Below, in pieces: positions 11,813 through 23,105 of a DNA stretch of 64,000 bases. Position numbers and translations under genes: made by a program. Positions within the stretch are counted from its first letter, which is position 1. Every line of letters starts with the position of its first letter. This stretch comes from Chinchilla lanigera (taxonomy: Eukaryota; Chordata; Mammalia; Rodentia; Chinchillidae). The stretch covers positions 4,445,152-4,509,151 of the forward strand of contig NW_004955427.1 in NCBI RefSeq assembly GCF_000276665.1. Direction: 5' to 3'. The notes below the pieces were generated by a model. That model ran no database searches and was not told the DNA's origin. It saw nothing but the letters and a program-made list of their open reading frames with translations.

Positions 11813-12195
11813 TGGCTACTAAGTGTTAGATGAGCACCTCCCAAAGTTCTGTGGGTTTGAAGTCTTCCTTGCTCTCCGGGCTAGCCCCCCTGGCAAGTGG
11901 TGGGGTCTTTGATAGGTAGCCGGAGGTGGGAGACCATTGGACCACTGGGATATGCCTGAAAAGGGGATTGTGGGACCTTAGAAGTCCTTGCTTTTCTTCT
12001 GGGCTGATGTGGTAAGCAATTCACTCTCTTACATCCTCCTGCAATCTTGTCCTGCTCGTGCGAGAGACAAAAAGTGGTGGGGCCGTTCAACCTGGACAGA
12101 GCCATGCAGAAATATTAGCAAAAATAAACCTTCGCTCTTCACCAGTTATTTGCCCAGGTATTTTGTTACAGTAATAGAAAACTGAATAATACAGT
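11813..12195 (+). mobile_element. ERVL-MaLR-type solo LTR
   Basis: MaLR landmarks in order: 'cacctcccaaagttctgtgg', 'caagtggtggggtctttga', 'aaggggattgtgggacc', 'gcagaaatattagcaaaaat' leading into 'aaataaacc' (polyadenylation signal), 'ccaggtattttgttacagta', and 'aaactgaataatac' at the end. Reads as a complete solo LTR in plus orientation. Confidence 0.85.
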
Positions 12196-12924
12196 GACAT
12201 TGTACAAAGCAGTTGGTTACTGGGACTTTTATAAATTTATACTAAATTTTAGCAAAAATTCAGAGAAATATTTTGAACTCAAGGGTGTAGAACAAATCTA
12301 GTTTATGTAGGAAAGGCTATACCATCTAAAACTTTTGATAACTGCAAAACTCCTGTATCTTTCTGGCAATGATTTCTCCATAGCATATTCATAGAAAACA
12401 TGGGCAGAGATGCTTGCTTCTTTATGTCACAGACATCAGGAAATACAAATACTCACAGGCAAGTTAGGGGCAGGGAACCAGCTATTAAAACTCCAGGTAT
12501 TCATTATTTGTTAAAAAGAAAAATACTAGAGTCCAAAGTGCATTAAAAGTGCATGTTGTAGTATTTTGAGAACTTAATATTTTAAGCACTGAAAATAGCA
12601 CAAGTAATGAATGGTGTTTCCTCACAAGTGCTGTATAGTTTTGGCTCGTGGTAAACTATGATGTTGTAACGTAGGTATCACTTCATACTTCTTTTAATAT
12701 CTGCTTAAAAGACACTTGCTTGCTTTCCTGTTGTCACTCAGAATGCTTCATAAAATCCGTTTACAACTTTAGATTTTATGTGGAAATATCAAAATGTCTT
12801 TAATTCAACTGATATTTCATTAAAGTTCCAAATGAAGTCACCAATTACTGATATGATTATATACTGCTTGGAACCATCTTTATACATTATATATCTGCAA
12901 ACATAACCCATGTTTCTTACTTAT
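12196..12924. other. Intergenic AT-rich sequence
   Basis: No gene or confident repeat seen. Confidence 0.55.
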
Positions 12925-13210
12925 ATAAAAGGTATGACTATAAAATATGGAGAATGTTTAAATTAGAAACATCATAATAGAAAAAGGCACACTGTCATTA
13001 ATTCCTCTCCAAAAATCCCCTTTCTTCAAACACACCCATCCCATCCTTCTTGCTGCTTTCTGAGGCCTTTCTGGAAGTGCTCTTTTGTAATGTCTTTATT
13101 TACTCTTTGCTGGCCATCTGCAGATCTTGAATTTATTCCAAATGTTCCCTTTGTGTGAAGAGTCAGAAGTCCCAGAGTGCCAGACCTGGGGAAAAATGTA
13201 AAGGAGAGGA
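12925..13210 (-). mobile_element. Mariner-like transposase remnant, minus copy of head-to-head pair 1
   Basis: Read on the minus strand, 13200-13020 resembles the C-terminal part of a mariner (DD34D, Tc1/mariner superfamily) transposase. A degraded PDLxPCDF-like stretch is followed by 'ITKEHFQKGLRKQQEGWDGC', the usual tail with conserved Phe, Gln, Trp and Cys. After the coding remnant the 3' flank carries 'gaggaattaatgacagtgtg' and 'cctttttctatta', the 3' untranslated sequence shared with the other copies at 13390, 15745 and (weakly) 15090. Not functional: frames are broken and the N-terminal and catalytic parts are missing. Confidence 0.75.
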
Positions 13211-13434
13211 CATCACCTTCGTATTTGTCAGAAATTGCCTTCAATATTTGAATCAATATTGGACACTGAGGCAGCCATGACAGTGCAACAAGAGGTATTC
13301 TTGAGAGAGGACTGCAAGTGTCCCTTCAGAAAATGGGATTCACCGTGGGACAAGTGTGCTCAAGTGGAGGGGGATATTTTGTGAGGAATTCATGGTGACG
13401 TGTCTTTTACTACAATAAATCATTTTATTTTACT
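13211..13434 (+). mobile_element. Mariner-like transposase remnant, plus copy of head-to-head pair 1
   Basis: Read on the plus strand, 'ttgaatcaatattggacact' leads into 'gaggcagccatgacagtgca' (EAAMTVQ-like). Further on, 'cagaaaatgggattcaccg' and 'tgggacaagtgtgctcaag' correspond to the FRKW...WDKC tail of mariner transposase, followed by 'gaggaattcatggtgacgtg'. The copy abuts the minus copy to its left, so the two C-termini point away from each other. The right end is cut by an L1 3' end in antisense. Confidence 0.75.
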
Positions 13435-13830
13435 TTTTATCAGTACATGTCTCTAACACATAATATTTGCAGTTTCTGTGGGGAATGCTGCATAACACAT
13501 CGTTACTTTTCATCCTCTTTTGCTTTGCTGCCCCTACTCTGTGCATCTCTTCATGACTGTAATTTCTTTGTATGTGTTTGCAGTACAGAACATTTGCATT
13601 CCTTTCGTGGAGTTTAGATACGTACCTAGCACATCTTAACTTCGTTCCCTCCCTTCCGTCGTCTCTTGGTCACTTTCCCTTTTGAGAAAGACCTATCTCC
13701 CTATTGGCTTTTATTTTGTTTTTTATTTATGCTTTGAGTTTCTCATATAATAGAAACACTATAATACTTAATTTTTTGAATCTAATTTCACTTCACATTA
13801 TGGTGTTCTCAGTATTTTCCTTTTTTTCTC
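13425..13830 (-). mobile_element. L1 LINE 3' end, antisense
   Basis: Starts with T-rich sequence and 'cagtacatgtctctaacaca', the reverse complement of the L1 3' terminus seen at 9400. It also shows 'tacctagcacatcttaac', a block shared with 38780-38815 and 44990-45010, and 'ctcatataatagaaacac', the antisense of the region just after ORF2. Confidence 0.65.
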
Positions 13831-15029
13831 TTTTAATTTCTTTTACCTCCTTTTTTCTTTTGCTTTTCAACTATCTTCTCTTTATTTCACTTTGTTTTAT
13901 CTTTCTTCCTTGTCTGTCCTTTCCTGTCACTTTTCACGATCACCAATAATTCCCCTTTACTCCACAGTAGAAGCCCAGAGCTCACTTTCCACTCCTCATC
14001 TTGTCTCATTGGTTAATTTTTCATGATAAATCATTTTAAATTTTAACATCTTCCGTATCTTTATTATACCTCACATTTGCTTTTTTAAATCATTGAACCC
14101 ATCTACTTTTGATATTAGTTAGAATCTTAGCGTTCTCATGAAAGTTATTATAGTTTGTAACTTTTGATATTTCATTAATAAATTTGCATTTCCTTTACCT
14201 TCATAGTCATATATATCTTTGTCATTGGGCTAATAGCACAGAAATTAAAGTGTAGGAATGAAATACAGTTTATACAGTTTTGAGAAGCATGAAACTCACC
14301 TACTGCATGCAAAAATACAAAAATAAAAATAAAACATGACTAGTCTGAACTTTTTATGGCCTGGCCTTTTCTTTTTAGGAAAAATATTCCTTATTTACTT
14401 TATCACTATTATCAATTTTGATGATTGTGGTAGAAGTAGCACAGTTGAATGTGTTAATAAAGAAGATTCAAAGGTCAAAAAATATTTCAAATAGGTTTGT
14501 TAATAATTAGAATTTATAACATGAAACTAGATATACCTTAAACATAGATGCAATAATAATCTGATGATGTTATGATAGATGTGATAATCTAAATGATGTG
14601 ATCGATAACAGATAAGATCTAGATGACATGAGCATCTCATGATTAGATGACATAAAGAAGAACCTTCTGCTTGTTCCATGCTCAGATAGGTTGAGGATGC
14701 ACTTAATAGGAAACTTTCTTAGTCCTGGTCACAGATCCTCGGGTTTCCTTTATTGTCTTGAATCATGTATGAAGGGCAATATACCAATTTAAATTTAAAC
14801 TTTAAAATATTTAAATTTAAACTTGTACCTATTGGTCAATATTCCAGTACAGAGATAAATCTCAAAGCCAGATCAGAGACAAGACTATGAGATTCTGACT
14901 TTGGATAACCTTCCATAGCTTTCTTTATGTATTCTATAGATTTGGTTCTTCACCAGCCTTCCTGATAATGGATCACACTGAACATACTGTCTTAGGTTAT
15001 GGACTTTCTGACATTCCTTAGATTCACAG
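13831..15029. other. Intergenic sequence with GATG-like low complexity
   Basis: 13800-13950 is pyrimidine-rich. 14560-14650 has loosely repeated 'gatgat', 'gatgtgat' and 'agatgacat' motifs. No gene seen. Confidence 0.5.
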
Positions 15030-15462
15030 TATCACACCTGAGTTACACACAAAAAGAGACCATAAAAATATTGAGTGCTTGATATTTTAAAAATTACAAT
15101 AAATATCACGTGAGTTAACCTCCCTATCTCCACCTCCATACAATCTCCCCCTTGCTTCAAATATAGTTAGCATTACTGCCTCTTTCAGAGGAAGTTCTGG
15201 AAGTTCTCTTTTGTGAGTGTCTTTAGTTATGCTGTCATAGCTGCCTTGGTGCCTGATATGATTCAAGATATTTCTTTTTCATGGTCATCTGAATTTTGCG
15301 GAAGAGCTAGACGTCAGAGGGTAGTAGATCTGGTGAATAAGGAGGATGAGGCCACACTGTGTTTTCACAAGCCTGTCTTCGTGTAGGACGGTGCATGACA
15401 GCAGCAGTCACTGCATTCTTATCACACCTCAGGAAGACACAGAAGAGGAGTTCCATAACTAA
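15030..15462 (-). mobile_element. Mariner-like transposase remnant, minus copy of pair 2
   Basis: On the minus strand, 15350-15299 reads as HPPYSPDLLPSD, the highly conserved block that carries the third catalytic Asp of DD34D mariner transposases. It is followed by degraded KMTMKKK, an 'ggcagctatgacagcataac' stretch (AAMTA-like) and 'caaaagagaacttccagaac' (KENFQN-like). This is the C-terminal part of the protein plus 3' flank. An in-frame stop and frameshifts show that it is dead. Its upstream end is interrupted by the T-rich tail of a B1-like SINE. Confidence 0.85.

Positions 15463-15519
<57 letters not shown>
15463..15519. repeat. (CTTT)n microsatellite
   Basis: About 14 tetranucleotide units. 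It sits at the tail of the antisense SINE at 15520-15672 and probably grew from that SINE's A-rich tail. Confidence 0.95.
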
Positions 15520-15521
<2 letters not shown>

Positions 15522-15672
15522 TTATTTATCTTTTTGAGACAGAGTCTTGCTATGCAGTTCAGGCTGGCCTTGAGCTCACTTTGTAGCCCAGGCTGGTCTT
15601 GAACTTGCAAGGATTCTCCTGCCTCAGCCTCCGAAGTGCTGGGATTACAGGCGTGCGCCACCACTCCTGGCC
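15520..15672 (-). mobile_element. 7SL-derived (B1/Alu-like) SINE
   Basis: The plus strand carries the antisense 7SL landmarks 'tttttgagacagagtcttgc', 'caggctggccttgagctcac', 'gtagcccaggctggtcttga' and 'gtgctgggattacaggcgtg'. Full-length head with an A-rich tail converted to (CTTT)n. Inserted inside mariner remnant pair 2, so it is younger than that. Confidence 0.97.
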
Positions 15673-15810
15673 TGTAACTTCTTTTAACGTGGTAAGTGTG
15701 ACAGGAGACGTGTGTCAGAAGTGAGGTTGAGTATTCTGTGGGGAATTAATGGCAATGTGTCATTTACTATAGTAAATCCTCTTTAAGTATTTGCTCTATA
15801 TTCGATCATA
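15673..15810 (+). mobile_element. Mariner-like remnant, plus copy of pair 2
   Basis: The last transposase codons and 3' flank read on the plus strand. 'gggaattaatggcaatgtgt' and 'catttactatagtaaat' match the flank of the other mariner copies. As in pair 1, this copy points away from its minus-strand neighbour. Confidence 0.65.
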
Positions 15811-17002
15811 CGTCATACAGATCAAAACTCCTCTCTGTGCCAGTCAGAAAAAGAGAGAGAGCTTGTTTTTGTCTAGCCCTGACAACGACCAGTTACTAGT
15901 TACTAAAAATTCCTACATACTCGTCTGTGTGCCACTCTGAAAATAAGTGGTTAACAGAATCAAGGACACTTCAAACAAACATGAAATGACTGCTGGTAAA
16001 ATAGAGGCAGCACGCAGCCATGACTAGGACTAATGAGCCCTTGCGTGAGCTGACTGGTCCTCAATTACTTGTCTATGACAAGTTACAAGGAAGTTACAAG
16101 TTACAAGGAAGACTCCACTCTTCCTTTTTTTCCTATCTTCTTTCCTTTTTAGTAAAACTGTTAATGCTATTTTTTTTTTTTTCTGAACAAGCCAGATATA
16201 CGTCAAGATCAAATTCTTGGGTATATTGTTCTCTTATTCTCAGATGATCTTCCTTTAGAGAGCCTCACGATTTACTCTCTCATTCACTAAATCCACAGAA
16301 AAACATTATTTAACTCTCAAGGCCTTCTCTGCCCCTCTTATACAAAAGAGCGTCACCTGCATTCTCAGTTTTAATAGATCCTTTTCTGCTTTATATTTCT
16401 TTATATTACTTGATATTCTAAATCAAATGAAAATTATGCAACTTAACTACTTTTTGTCAAATTCTCCCTTCTTTTTAAATACTATTTTTCTATGATTTTA
16501 AATACAATGTCTTGTTCACCTAAAGGCGTTTTTAGTTGTCATCTGCAACAATATTTTATGTATAACTGTAAAAATACTCTAAATTAAACAGAGTTATGTC
16601 ACTGGTGACAGATTCACTATGATTTCAGAGACATGAAAATATATGTAAATGGAAATTGGAAATCATTAAAATGAAGAATTTACCATATTTTTAAGCTTCT
16701 CTTACTAGAACTAAATTTTCATAAAGACAGAGATTTCCTTCACTTCTACTCAGTTTTATAATATCTATTGTTCATGCTACATCATAGTATCATGAAATAA
16801 ATATTTGGACTTAAATGGTTTAGAAGATGTTAGCAGTTTTATCTTTAGTTGTTCTAACACACTCAATAATGCATAATCATTATTTATTTCTGCATAGTTT
16901 TTACCTCCTCTTTATCATGCAGAAGTTACATAAAGGAAAATTAAGCATTTGTCAAATTTTATAAAATTGAAGACATTTAATTTAATTTAATTTATGTGGA
17001 GG

Positions 17003-17003
<1 letters not shown>
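15811..17003. other. Intergenic AT-rich sequence
   Basis: No gene seen. A small duplication of 'caagttacaaggaag' lies at 16078-16110. Confidence 0.55.
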
Positions 17004-17041
<38 letters not shown>

Positions 17042-17045
17042 GTGT
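17004..17045. repeat. (GT)n microsatellite
   Basis: About 20 GT units with a single interruption near the right end. Confidence 0.97.
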
Positions 17046-18764
17046 ATGTCTATGGAGGTTCCACTGAAGTTGAATTGTCTGTGTGAGACAAAATGTCATA
17101 GTTACAAGTGAGAAGTATGTTGGCTATTTCCAGGCTATTATGTTTCTCGTGGTGATCAGGTACCAAGATACTTATAGCTCTTTGCTTGTTCTGCGTGCAT
17201 TCTGGTCCACCGCTCCTTTCGTAGTCTGATCTCTCTTTTGGCTCCAATTCTCTGTTCTTTCACCAGGAAATAGAAATGTAAAGTCAAGGATATAGTTATT
17301 ACTACCTAAAGATATTTTGTGGAAACTGCACACACTCTCTTCTTCTGTCTCATTGACCACTGATGTCAGTCACTTTAAGAGAAGATGGGAAATCTCGAAT
17401 CATTGAAATGGATAGTCAAAATACTAGCTTTTATGTAGAACAGTACAGTTATTTGTTTTGGAATTTATTTTCTTCATCCTGAGGAGTCTATACATAATCT
17501 CGCCATTGGAGCATTGTCACAGCTTCCTCAGAAAGTTATCTCAAGGTCCTATGCAATTACTGCTTCCATCCTTTTTTCATGGATAGGCTATATATAGCTC
17601 TTCATGTTCCAGCAATGTATAAATAATATCAAAATTTAAATTTTTATGAACACTTCTGTCACTATTCACCTAGTGTTGGAATAGGAAAAATCCAATGAAA
17701 TGAAAATTTCGTGATACAAAACAACCAGCAGTCACTGGCCATCCTTTTGATCGAATCTTATGAAGAGTGCATTTTTTAAAAGGCTGCCTTTTCATGAGAG
17801 GAGATCATTTTGTATAGGTTCTCTCATCTGAGCTGAGCACCAGGGAGTGTGACCATGCCACTGGTGTCTCAGCTGTCAAAGGCAAATCTCTGCTGGCCCA
17901 TAATTATGCTTGCAGATTTTTTAGGCTTTAAATAACTACAAGCTTGTCAAAACTAGTGGTTTTCACAGTATAATTTCCTTCTAAATGTTAAAGTTTTCTG
18001 TTCAGCTTTCTTCTCGGACATTCCACGTGCAAGTAATTATAGCCAAAGATTTCACTGGTACATTTTGCCTTAATTTGAAGGACATTTGTCTTTCATTTAC
18101 TACCCATTACTTATTGTTAACTCCATTAAAAAGGTCCGAATCAGTAGATGGGGTGGAAAAGGAGTGAAAGTCTGGTCTTTCTTACAAAGAATAAAACGTG
18201 TGTGATGTAGGCTTGAGAGAACACTCTTATCATGTTCAATTATGTGCTTGATATCTACCGCTAATAATGACCTTGATTTGGAGTACAAGCATATTTATTT
18301 CAATCTTCAGTCCCAAATGATCAGACTTGAATCAATTAATACTGTCCATCATAGGCCCAGATTGCTTTCCCAGACAGAATGAGAAAAATCTTTGTCAACT
18401 CTGAATAGTTTTCTCTGTTAAGAATCTTGATACAGGCACTGAAGAAGCATATTTTGAAATTTTATATTATTTAGTCTGATGCTAGAGCCTCTTTGAGAAT
18501 GTGATAATCCTTTATTGATAGCAGTCACACTCTCCACCAAATATTTTGACACTGCATAGTAAGTGTAATTTTAATATTTAATATTTCATGCCCCTAGGAA
18601 ACATAGAAACAATTCCTCTAATCCAAAGCCGTATGTTCAGGGTTTGCAATTTACATCAATATAACCCCGGCAACTTCTGAATTAGTTAAGATTCCTTTAG
18701 TTGAGAATGACAGAATAATCAAGAAAAGTGATGGAGATGTAAAATTCCAGTTGGTGGTCCTCAA
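17046..18764. other. Repeat-poor intergenic sequence
   Basis: No transposon signature or gene. 17740-18140 contains homeodomain-like TAATTA cores and has the look of conserved non-coding DNA (see findings). Confidence 0.5.
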
Positions 18765-18838
18765 CTTCCTATATTGTTACACCTTCCTATATTGGAAGGC
18801 TACACCTTCCTATATTGCTACACCTTCCTATATTGGAA
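18765..18838. repeat. Two-copy 41-bp tandem repeat
   Basis: The unit contains two 'caccttcctatattg'-like halves and begins at 18765 and 18806. The second copy is partial (33 bp). Copies are almost identical, so the duplication looks recent. Confidence 0.9.
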
Positions 18839-20169
18839 GATTCTTCTTTCAAACAGAGCAGAATGATGACATTTGAGAACATGCTCTCCGATGGTGTTTT
18901 ACCCGGACTGCAGTCTTTCTTAGAATCTGTGTTGTAATGTAGGACATATAACTTCATCTCTCTATAACTTTCTAATGTACATAACTGAGTTGGGAGCTTT
19001 CACAGACGTGAACGTACCTGCATTACAAACATTCCTAGATGCAAACAATTGTAGAAGTAGCTCACACGCCTGCCTGACACTGTCGTACTTGCACTGCTGT
19101 GTGCGCACTGTATCGTGCGGTAGTGTACGGTAGTACAGCACTCAATTAGCAAAACTAAACGCGATGGTGTTGTGGAGAAGATCACTAGGAAATGCAGAGC
19201 AATAACCATGGAAATAAAAGTAAAAATAGTTTATTGACAGCTGTACTGCACTGCACTACCATTTTAATGTAACTGTAAAAGTAAAAATAGTCTATTTACC
19301 ATATTGTGTGTGTGTTTGATTTCTTTATGCTTTACAATGTACATTTTTGCCAGAGGTGACTAAGAATCACTTTGTCACACTTGTGAATGAATTCAGCTTA
19401 TAAACTTTCTCCCAGAATGAAATTTGTTCACAAGTTGGGTACTTACTGCAATAAATACCTCATAAGGTTGTTGATAGAATTAAGCAAGTTGATACTTTTA
19501 ATAAACTCAGAACACTGCCAAGCAGGGAGTGAACTCTGTATGTGCTAGCTTGTGATCAGGTAGTTTTTGCTATGCCATAATTACCCAAAAATTATTGTTA
19601 TGACACTATTATAGTGTCAACCACTTATGCTGCTCCAAGGTTTTTTAGTTAGTAGATTGGGTTGGTTTGGAGCAAGCATGGCTGACTTCTAGGTTGACCT
19701 TGTTCGTGGGTCTGTGGTCACCTAGCAGGTCCACTGAGCCTGGAGCTTTTGTAGTGACCTCAGAGTGACTGGGGTCTTTACGGATTTGTCCTGTGACACT
19801 CTGGCAAGCTTGTAGGAGCGTCTTCAGATGGCAAGTTCCAGGGAATAAACATTTTCCAAATCTCAACATGTGTAGTACTCACTGCATTCATGTTGGCCAA
19901 AGCAAGGAAGAAGTCAGCACATACTGAAGCAGTGCAGACAGGCTTCAGCTTTTGATGGAAAGCGTTACAATGACACAGTTGGAGAGAAGATGAATTGACA
20001 GCCACATCTGCAGTTGATTTCCATGAAGATTACTGTTTGACTTCATCCAAAGTTAATTAATATCGTCAAACGCTAGCCATCAAAGTTCCCAGTGCATCTG
20101 TAGGACGGCAAACTGTTCATTTAGTTTAAGGACAAATACTGAAGGTTTCTGTGGCAGGCAGAGTGAGTT
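18839..20169. other. Intergenic sequence
   Basis: No gene seen. 19650-20010 has moderate GC and may hold an old, unplaced repeat. Around 19075-19140 there is a CpG-bearing stretch with repeated 'gtgcg' and 'tagt' motifs. Confidence 0.45.
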
Positions 20170-20640
20170 CCACCCTTCCCATTGTGTTCACATTCTAATC
20201 TTCAGAACCCGTGAACTCATTATATTACATGACAAGAAATATAAAGGTTAGTCAGTAAGACTGATAATCAGCTAATGTGAATTTGAGGAGACTTTTCGGT
20301 TATTCAGATGGGACTGATGTAATCACAAAGGCGGTTATACGTGAGAGTCAGTAGAGTCAGTGGCAGAGTCAGAGGGGCAGAGATGTGAAGACAGTGCCCG
20401 GCCCGATTTGGGGAAGCACACGGGCAGGAGTTGGTGAGCACGGAGACTTCTAGAAGTTGACAAGGGATGTGACACAAACTTTCTTCTGGAACATGTAGAA
20501 GAAATACATCTCTGCTAACAGTCTGACTATAACCTAATCGTTCATGCTTATTTCAAGAATGTTACCTGCAAGACCATAAGAAAAAATAAATTTTTATTCT
20601 TTCAAGACACTGAGTTTGTGGAAATTTGTTATGGAAATAA
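20170..20640 (+). mobile_element. MLT1-type (ERVL-MaLR) LTR
   Basis: MLT1 landmarks in order: 'cattctaatcttcagaaccc', 'tattacatgacaagaaat', 'ttattcagatgggactgatg', 'aagaaaaaataaattt' with a polyadenylation signal, 'caagacactgagtttgtgga' and 'aatttgttatggaaataag'. An ancient eutherian LTR, diverged. Confidence 0.8.
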
Positions 20641-21168
20641 GATTATGCACTCTATCTACTTAGATCTCACTGGGCCAAGCCATAGTAACGGAGCCATGTG
20701 CTACTGCAGAAGCTGGGAAATATTGTTTTTTTCCCCGGGTATCTATGTTCTTATCCAATTTTATACATTTGATTTATATGGAAAAAAGCAAAAATACACT
20801 GGGGTAAAACCAGTAATTTGTGCCACAATCACCTTACTGGTGTCACCAATACAGAGCCTGAGCAGTTGGCAAGCATTTTAAAAGCATTCTCTTTCAATCA
20901 ATGAGAACCACATTGGTAGTTTAAAGTAAGGCATGAAGAAGAGCTTGTAAATCCACTAGGCTAATGATATATAAGTGCAAATAACCATCTGTTCAGTAGT
21001 TTTAAATGAGTCAATAAAGAAAAAGCCACGTAACATACAGTTTATATTCAGTGCTTTATAACTTCTATGCATCACGATAACTTGTGATTCTATAAACAAA
21101 ATACAACTAATCTTCCATCAGCTTAACTGTTGGTATTATTGGGAAGGTCATTCTATGTGCATTTTCTA
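20641..21168. other. Intergenic AT-rich sequence
   Basis: No gene or confident repeat seen. Confidence 0.55.
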
Positions 21169-21184
21169 GAAACAAAATATTTCT

Positions 21185-21273
21185 TTTTTTTTTTTTGTGG
21201 TACCAGGAATTGAACTCATGACCTCACACTAGCCAGGTAGGTGCTCATGCCACTGAGCTATATCTCTGGCCCT
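21185..21273 (-). mobile_element. ID-like SINE with 16-bp TSD
   Basis: The plus strand shows a T tail, 'gaattgaactcatgacctca' (B box, antisense) and 'actgagctatatctctggcc' (A box, antisense). A perfect 16-bp target-site duplication 'gaaacaaaatatttct' lies at 21169-21184 and 21274-21289, proving L1-style retroposition. Confidence 0.95.
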
Positions 21274-21289
21274 GAAACAAAATATTTCT

Positions 21290-21689
21290 GATGCTAATAA
21301 CTTTAAGCCATCAGTTTTATCTCTCTTCAGAAAGTTCTGAGCCCAGCCATAAAGACTGCTCCAGCTTGCTTTCATAGTCTTAATTTTATCTAGCTTTAAG
21401 CTTACAATTATTACTGATCATTAAAGTAAGTCAAACATTTTATGCAATGTTAACTGGTAAAAATCACATGTAAGATACATATATATGCACAGTAGAAGGA
21501 GAAGCAAAACTCATGATTGAAGGAAATTAAAGAAGGAAATGCTAGGAAAATTAACTATGAAACACTTGTAAAACTTGCTTTAAGAAACTAAAGAAAATAT
21601 TGCTGCATTTGTGTCTTCTACTTTAAAATGAATTACAAACAAAAAAACCAAGCTGTGTTTCTTGAGCACCTGTTTTGTTCCTCACAGTT
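21290..21689. other. Intergenic AT-rich sequence
   Basis: No gene or confident repeat seen. Confidence 0.5.
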
Positions 21690-21910
21690 AACTGGGATAT
21701 TTGTCTTTTTCTTGCTGACATGTAAATACTATTTGTATATTCTAGATATACTTTGCTTTATCAAATATATGATTTATTTTCATTCCATAGAGTGTCTTTT
21801 CTCTTTCTTGATGGTGTTCTTCGAAGGACAAAAGACTTAGATTTGATGAAGACCAACCTATTATTTTTTGTTTCAGTGCTTAAGAATTTAGTGTCAATCC
21901 TATATTTTCA
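21690..21910 (-). mobile_element. L1 LINE ORF2 3' fragment, antisense
   Basis: The plus strand shows antisense L1 landmarks: 'attctagatatactttgctt', 'tatcaaatatatgattta', 'gtgtcttttctctttcttga', 'tggtgttcttcgaaggacaa' and 'ttgatgaagaccaacctatt'. Diverged. Confidence 0.75.
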
Positions 21911-22139
21911 GTTATTTTATAGTTTTAACTTTTATATTTAATGACATGGTTTTAATCTTTGTTTCCAGTTTTGTTAGATATAATTGAGATATAAAATTGT
22001 TTAAACTTAGGGTTCAATTCCTATCATTTTGTTTTGAAACCCTGTATCATTTTTAATGTTCTTGCTTTTTCTCTTTATGTCTGTGATGTTGGAATGTTGC
22101 TATTGTTCCTTTCTTTTTTACTACTCTCTTTAAAATAAA

Positions 22140-22320
22140 AGAAAATAAATTTAGGGTTCATTATATGAATTGATATTCATACATGTTGTGAGGTACTTAC
22201 TGCAGACAAGTTAGTTAACATATTTGCAATTCACTCAGTTAACCTTTATAGTGCCTGTGATGAGAATATCAAAGATATATATCTTAGCAAATTTCACGTG
22301 TCCAATGCATATTTTTCCTA
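22140..22320 (-). mobile_element. Old L1 3' UTR fragment, antisense
   Basis: 'agttaacatatttgcaattc' and 'gcctgtgatgagaatatcaa', followed by 'atatcttagcaaatttcacg', match the antisense 3' UTR of old mammalian L1 (L1M-type) elements. Confidence 0.55.
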
Positions 22321-22334
22321 GTATGATGCATTTT

Positions 22335-22414
22335 TTGGAGGGGCACTGGGAATAGAACTCAGGATCTTGCAGTTGCCAAACAGGTACTGTGCCCCTGAGC
22401 TATGTCCTAGGCCA
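22335..22414 (-). mobile_element. ID-like SINE with TSD
   Basis: Antisense B box ('gaatagaactcaggatcttg') and A box ('cctgagctatgtcctaggcc'). A 16-bp TSD with two mismatches lies at 22319-22334 and 22415-22430. Little A tail remains. Confidence 0.85.
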
Positions 22415-22655
22415 TAGTGTGATACATTTTAAATTAACTTTTATATATAATATAACATTGCTGTTCACCTTCATTTTTTTGCATGTGATTATCTAGATGT
22501 CTGAGGGCCATTCTTTGAACGCCCGGCTTTTTTTGTACCTATTCTTTTTTCTCCTCTCATTAAACAAACATTTTTTTTTTAGAGTTATCTTTTCCTATGT
22601 TCCTTTTGCAATTGTTTTTTGTTAGGACCAAAATGTAATTCTTAAAAAATAACAT

Positions 22656-22750
22656 GTACTGGGGATATAGCTCAGTGACACAGCACCTGCCTGGCAAGCA
22701 TGAAATCTTGAGTTCGAGTCCTGATAACCCCTGACCAAAAAAAATTAAAA
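22656..22750 (+). mobile_element. ID-like SINE
   Basis: 'ctggggatatagctcagtga' (A box) and 'gagttcgagtcctgataacc' (B box), followed by an A-rich tail. Confidence 0.93.
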
Positions 22751-22944
22751 AGCACAGAGATTCAGATTTAACTCTTAGCATCTTATTCCTGTTAAAAGTG
22801 GATACGTTCCTAAATAAATATCCTAAGAACTGGTTCTCCATTGGGTTTGGGTAGGCTGTGAAAGACAGTAAGTTATAGGAAAAAGTAGATCTGATGTCCT
22901 TGGTTCCCCCTCCAGCAGCACTGCCTTCTCTATCTCACTTAAAG

Positions 22945-23105
22945 GAACTCTACTGCATTGATGCGGGAAATGTAAACTAGTTCCACCACTGCAGAAATAT
23001 GTGTAGAGATTCCTCAAAAAACAAAAATAGAAATTCCATTGGATCCAGCTGTCCCCCTCCTAGATATCTTTCCAAAAGTGTTAAAATCATCATATTACAG
23101 AGATA
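22945..23105 (+). mobile_element. L1 LINE ORF2 C-terminal fragment
   Basis: 'gggaaatgtaaactagttcc', 'ccactgcagaaatatgtgta', 'gagattcctcaaaaaacaaa' and 'ttggatccagctgtccccct' follow the sense order of the last part of L1 ORF2. Confidence 0.75.
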
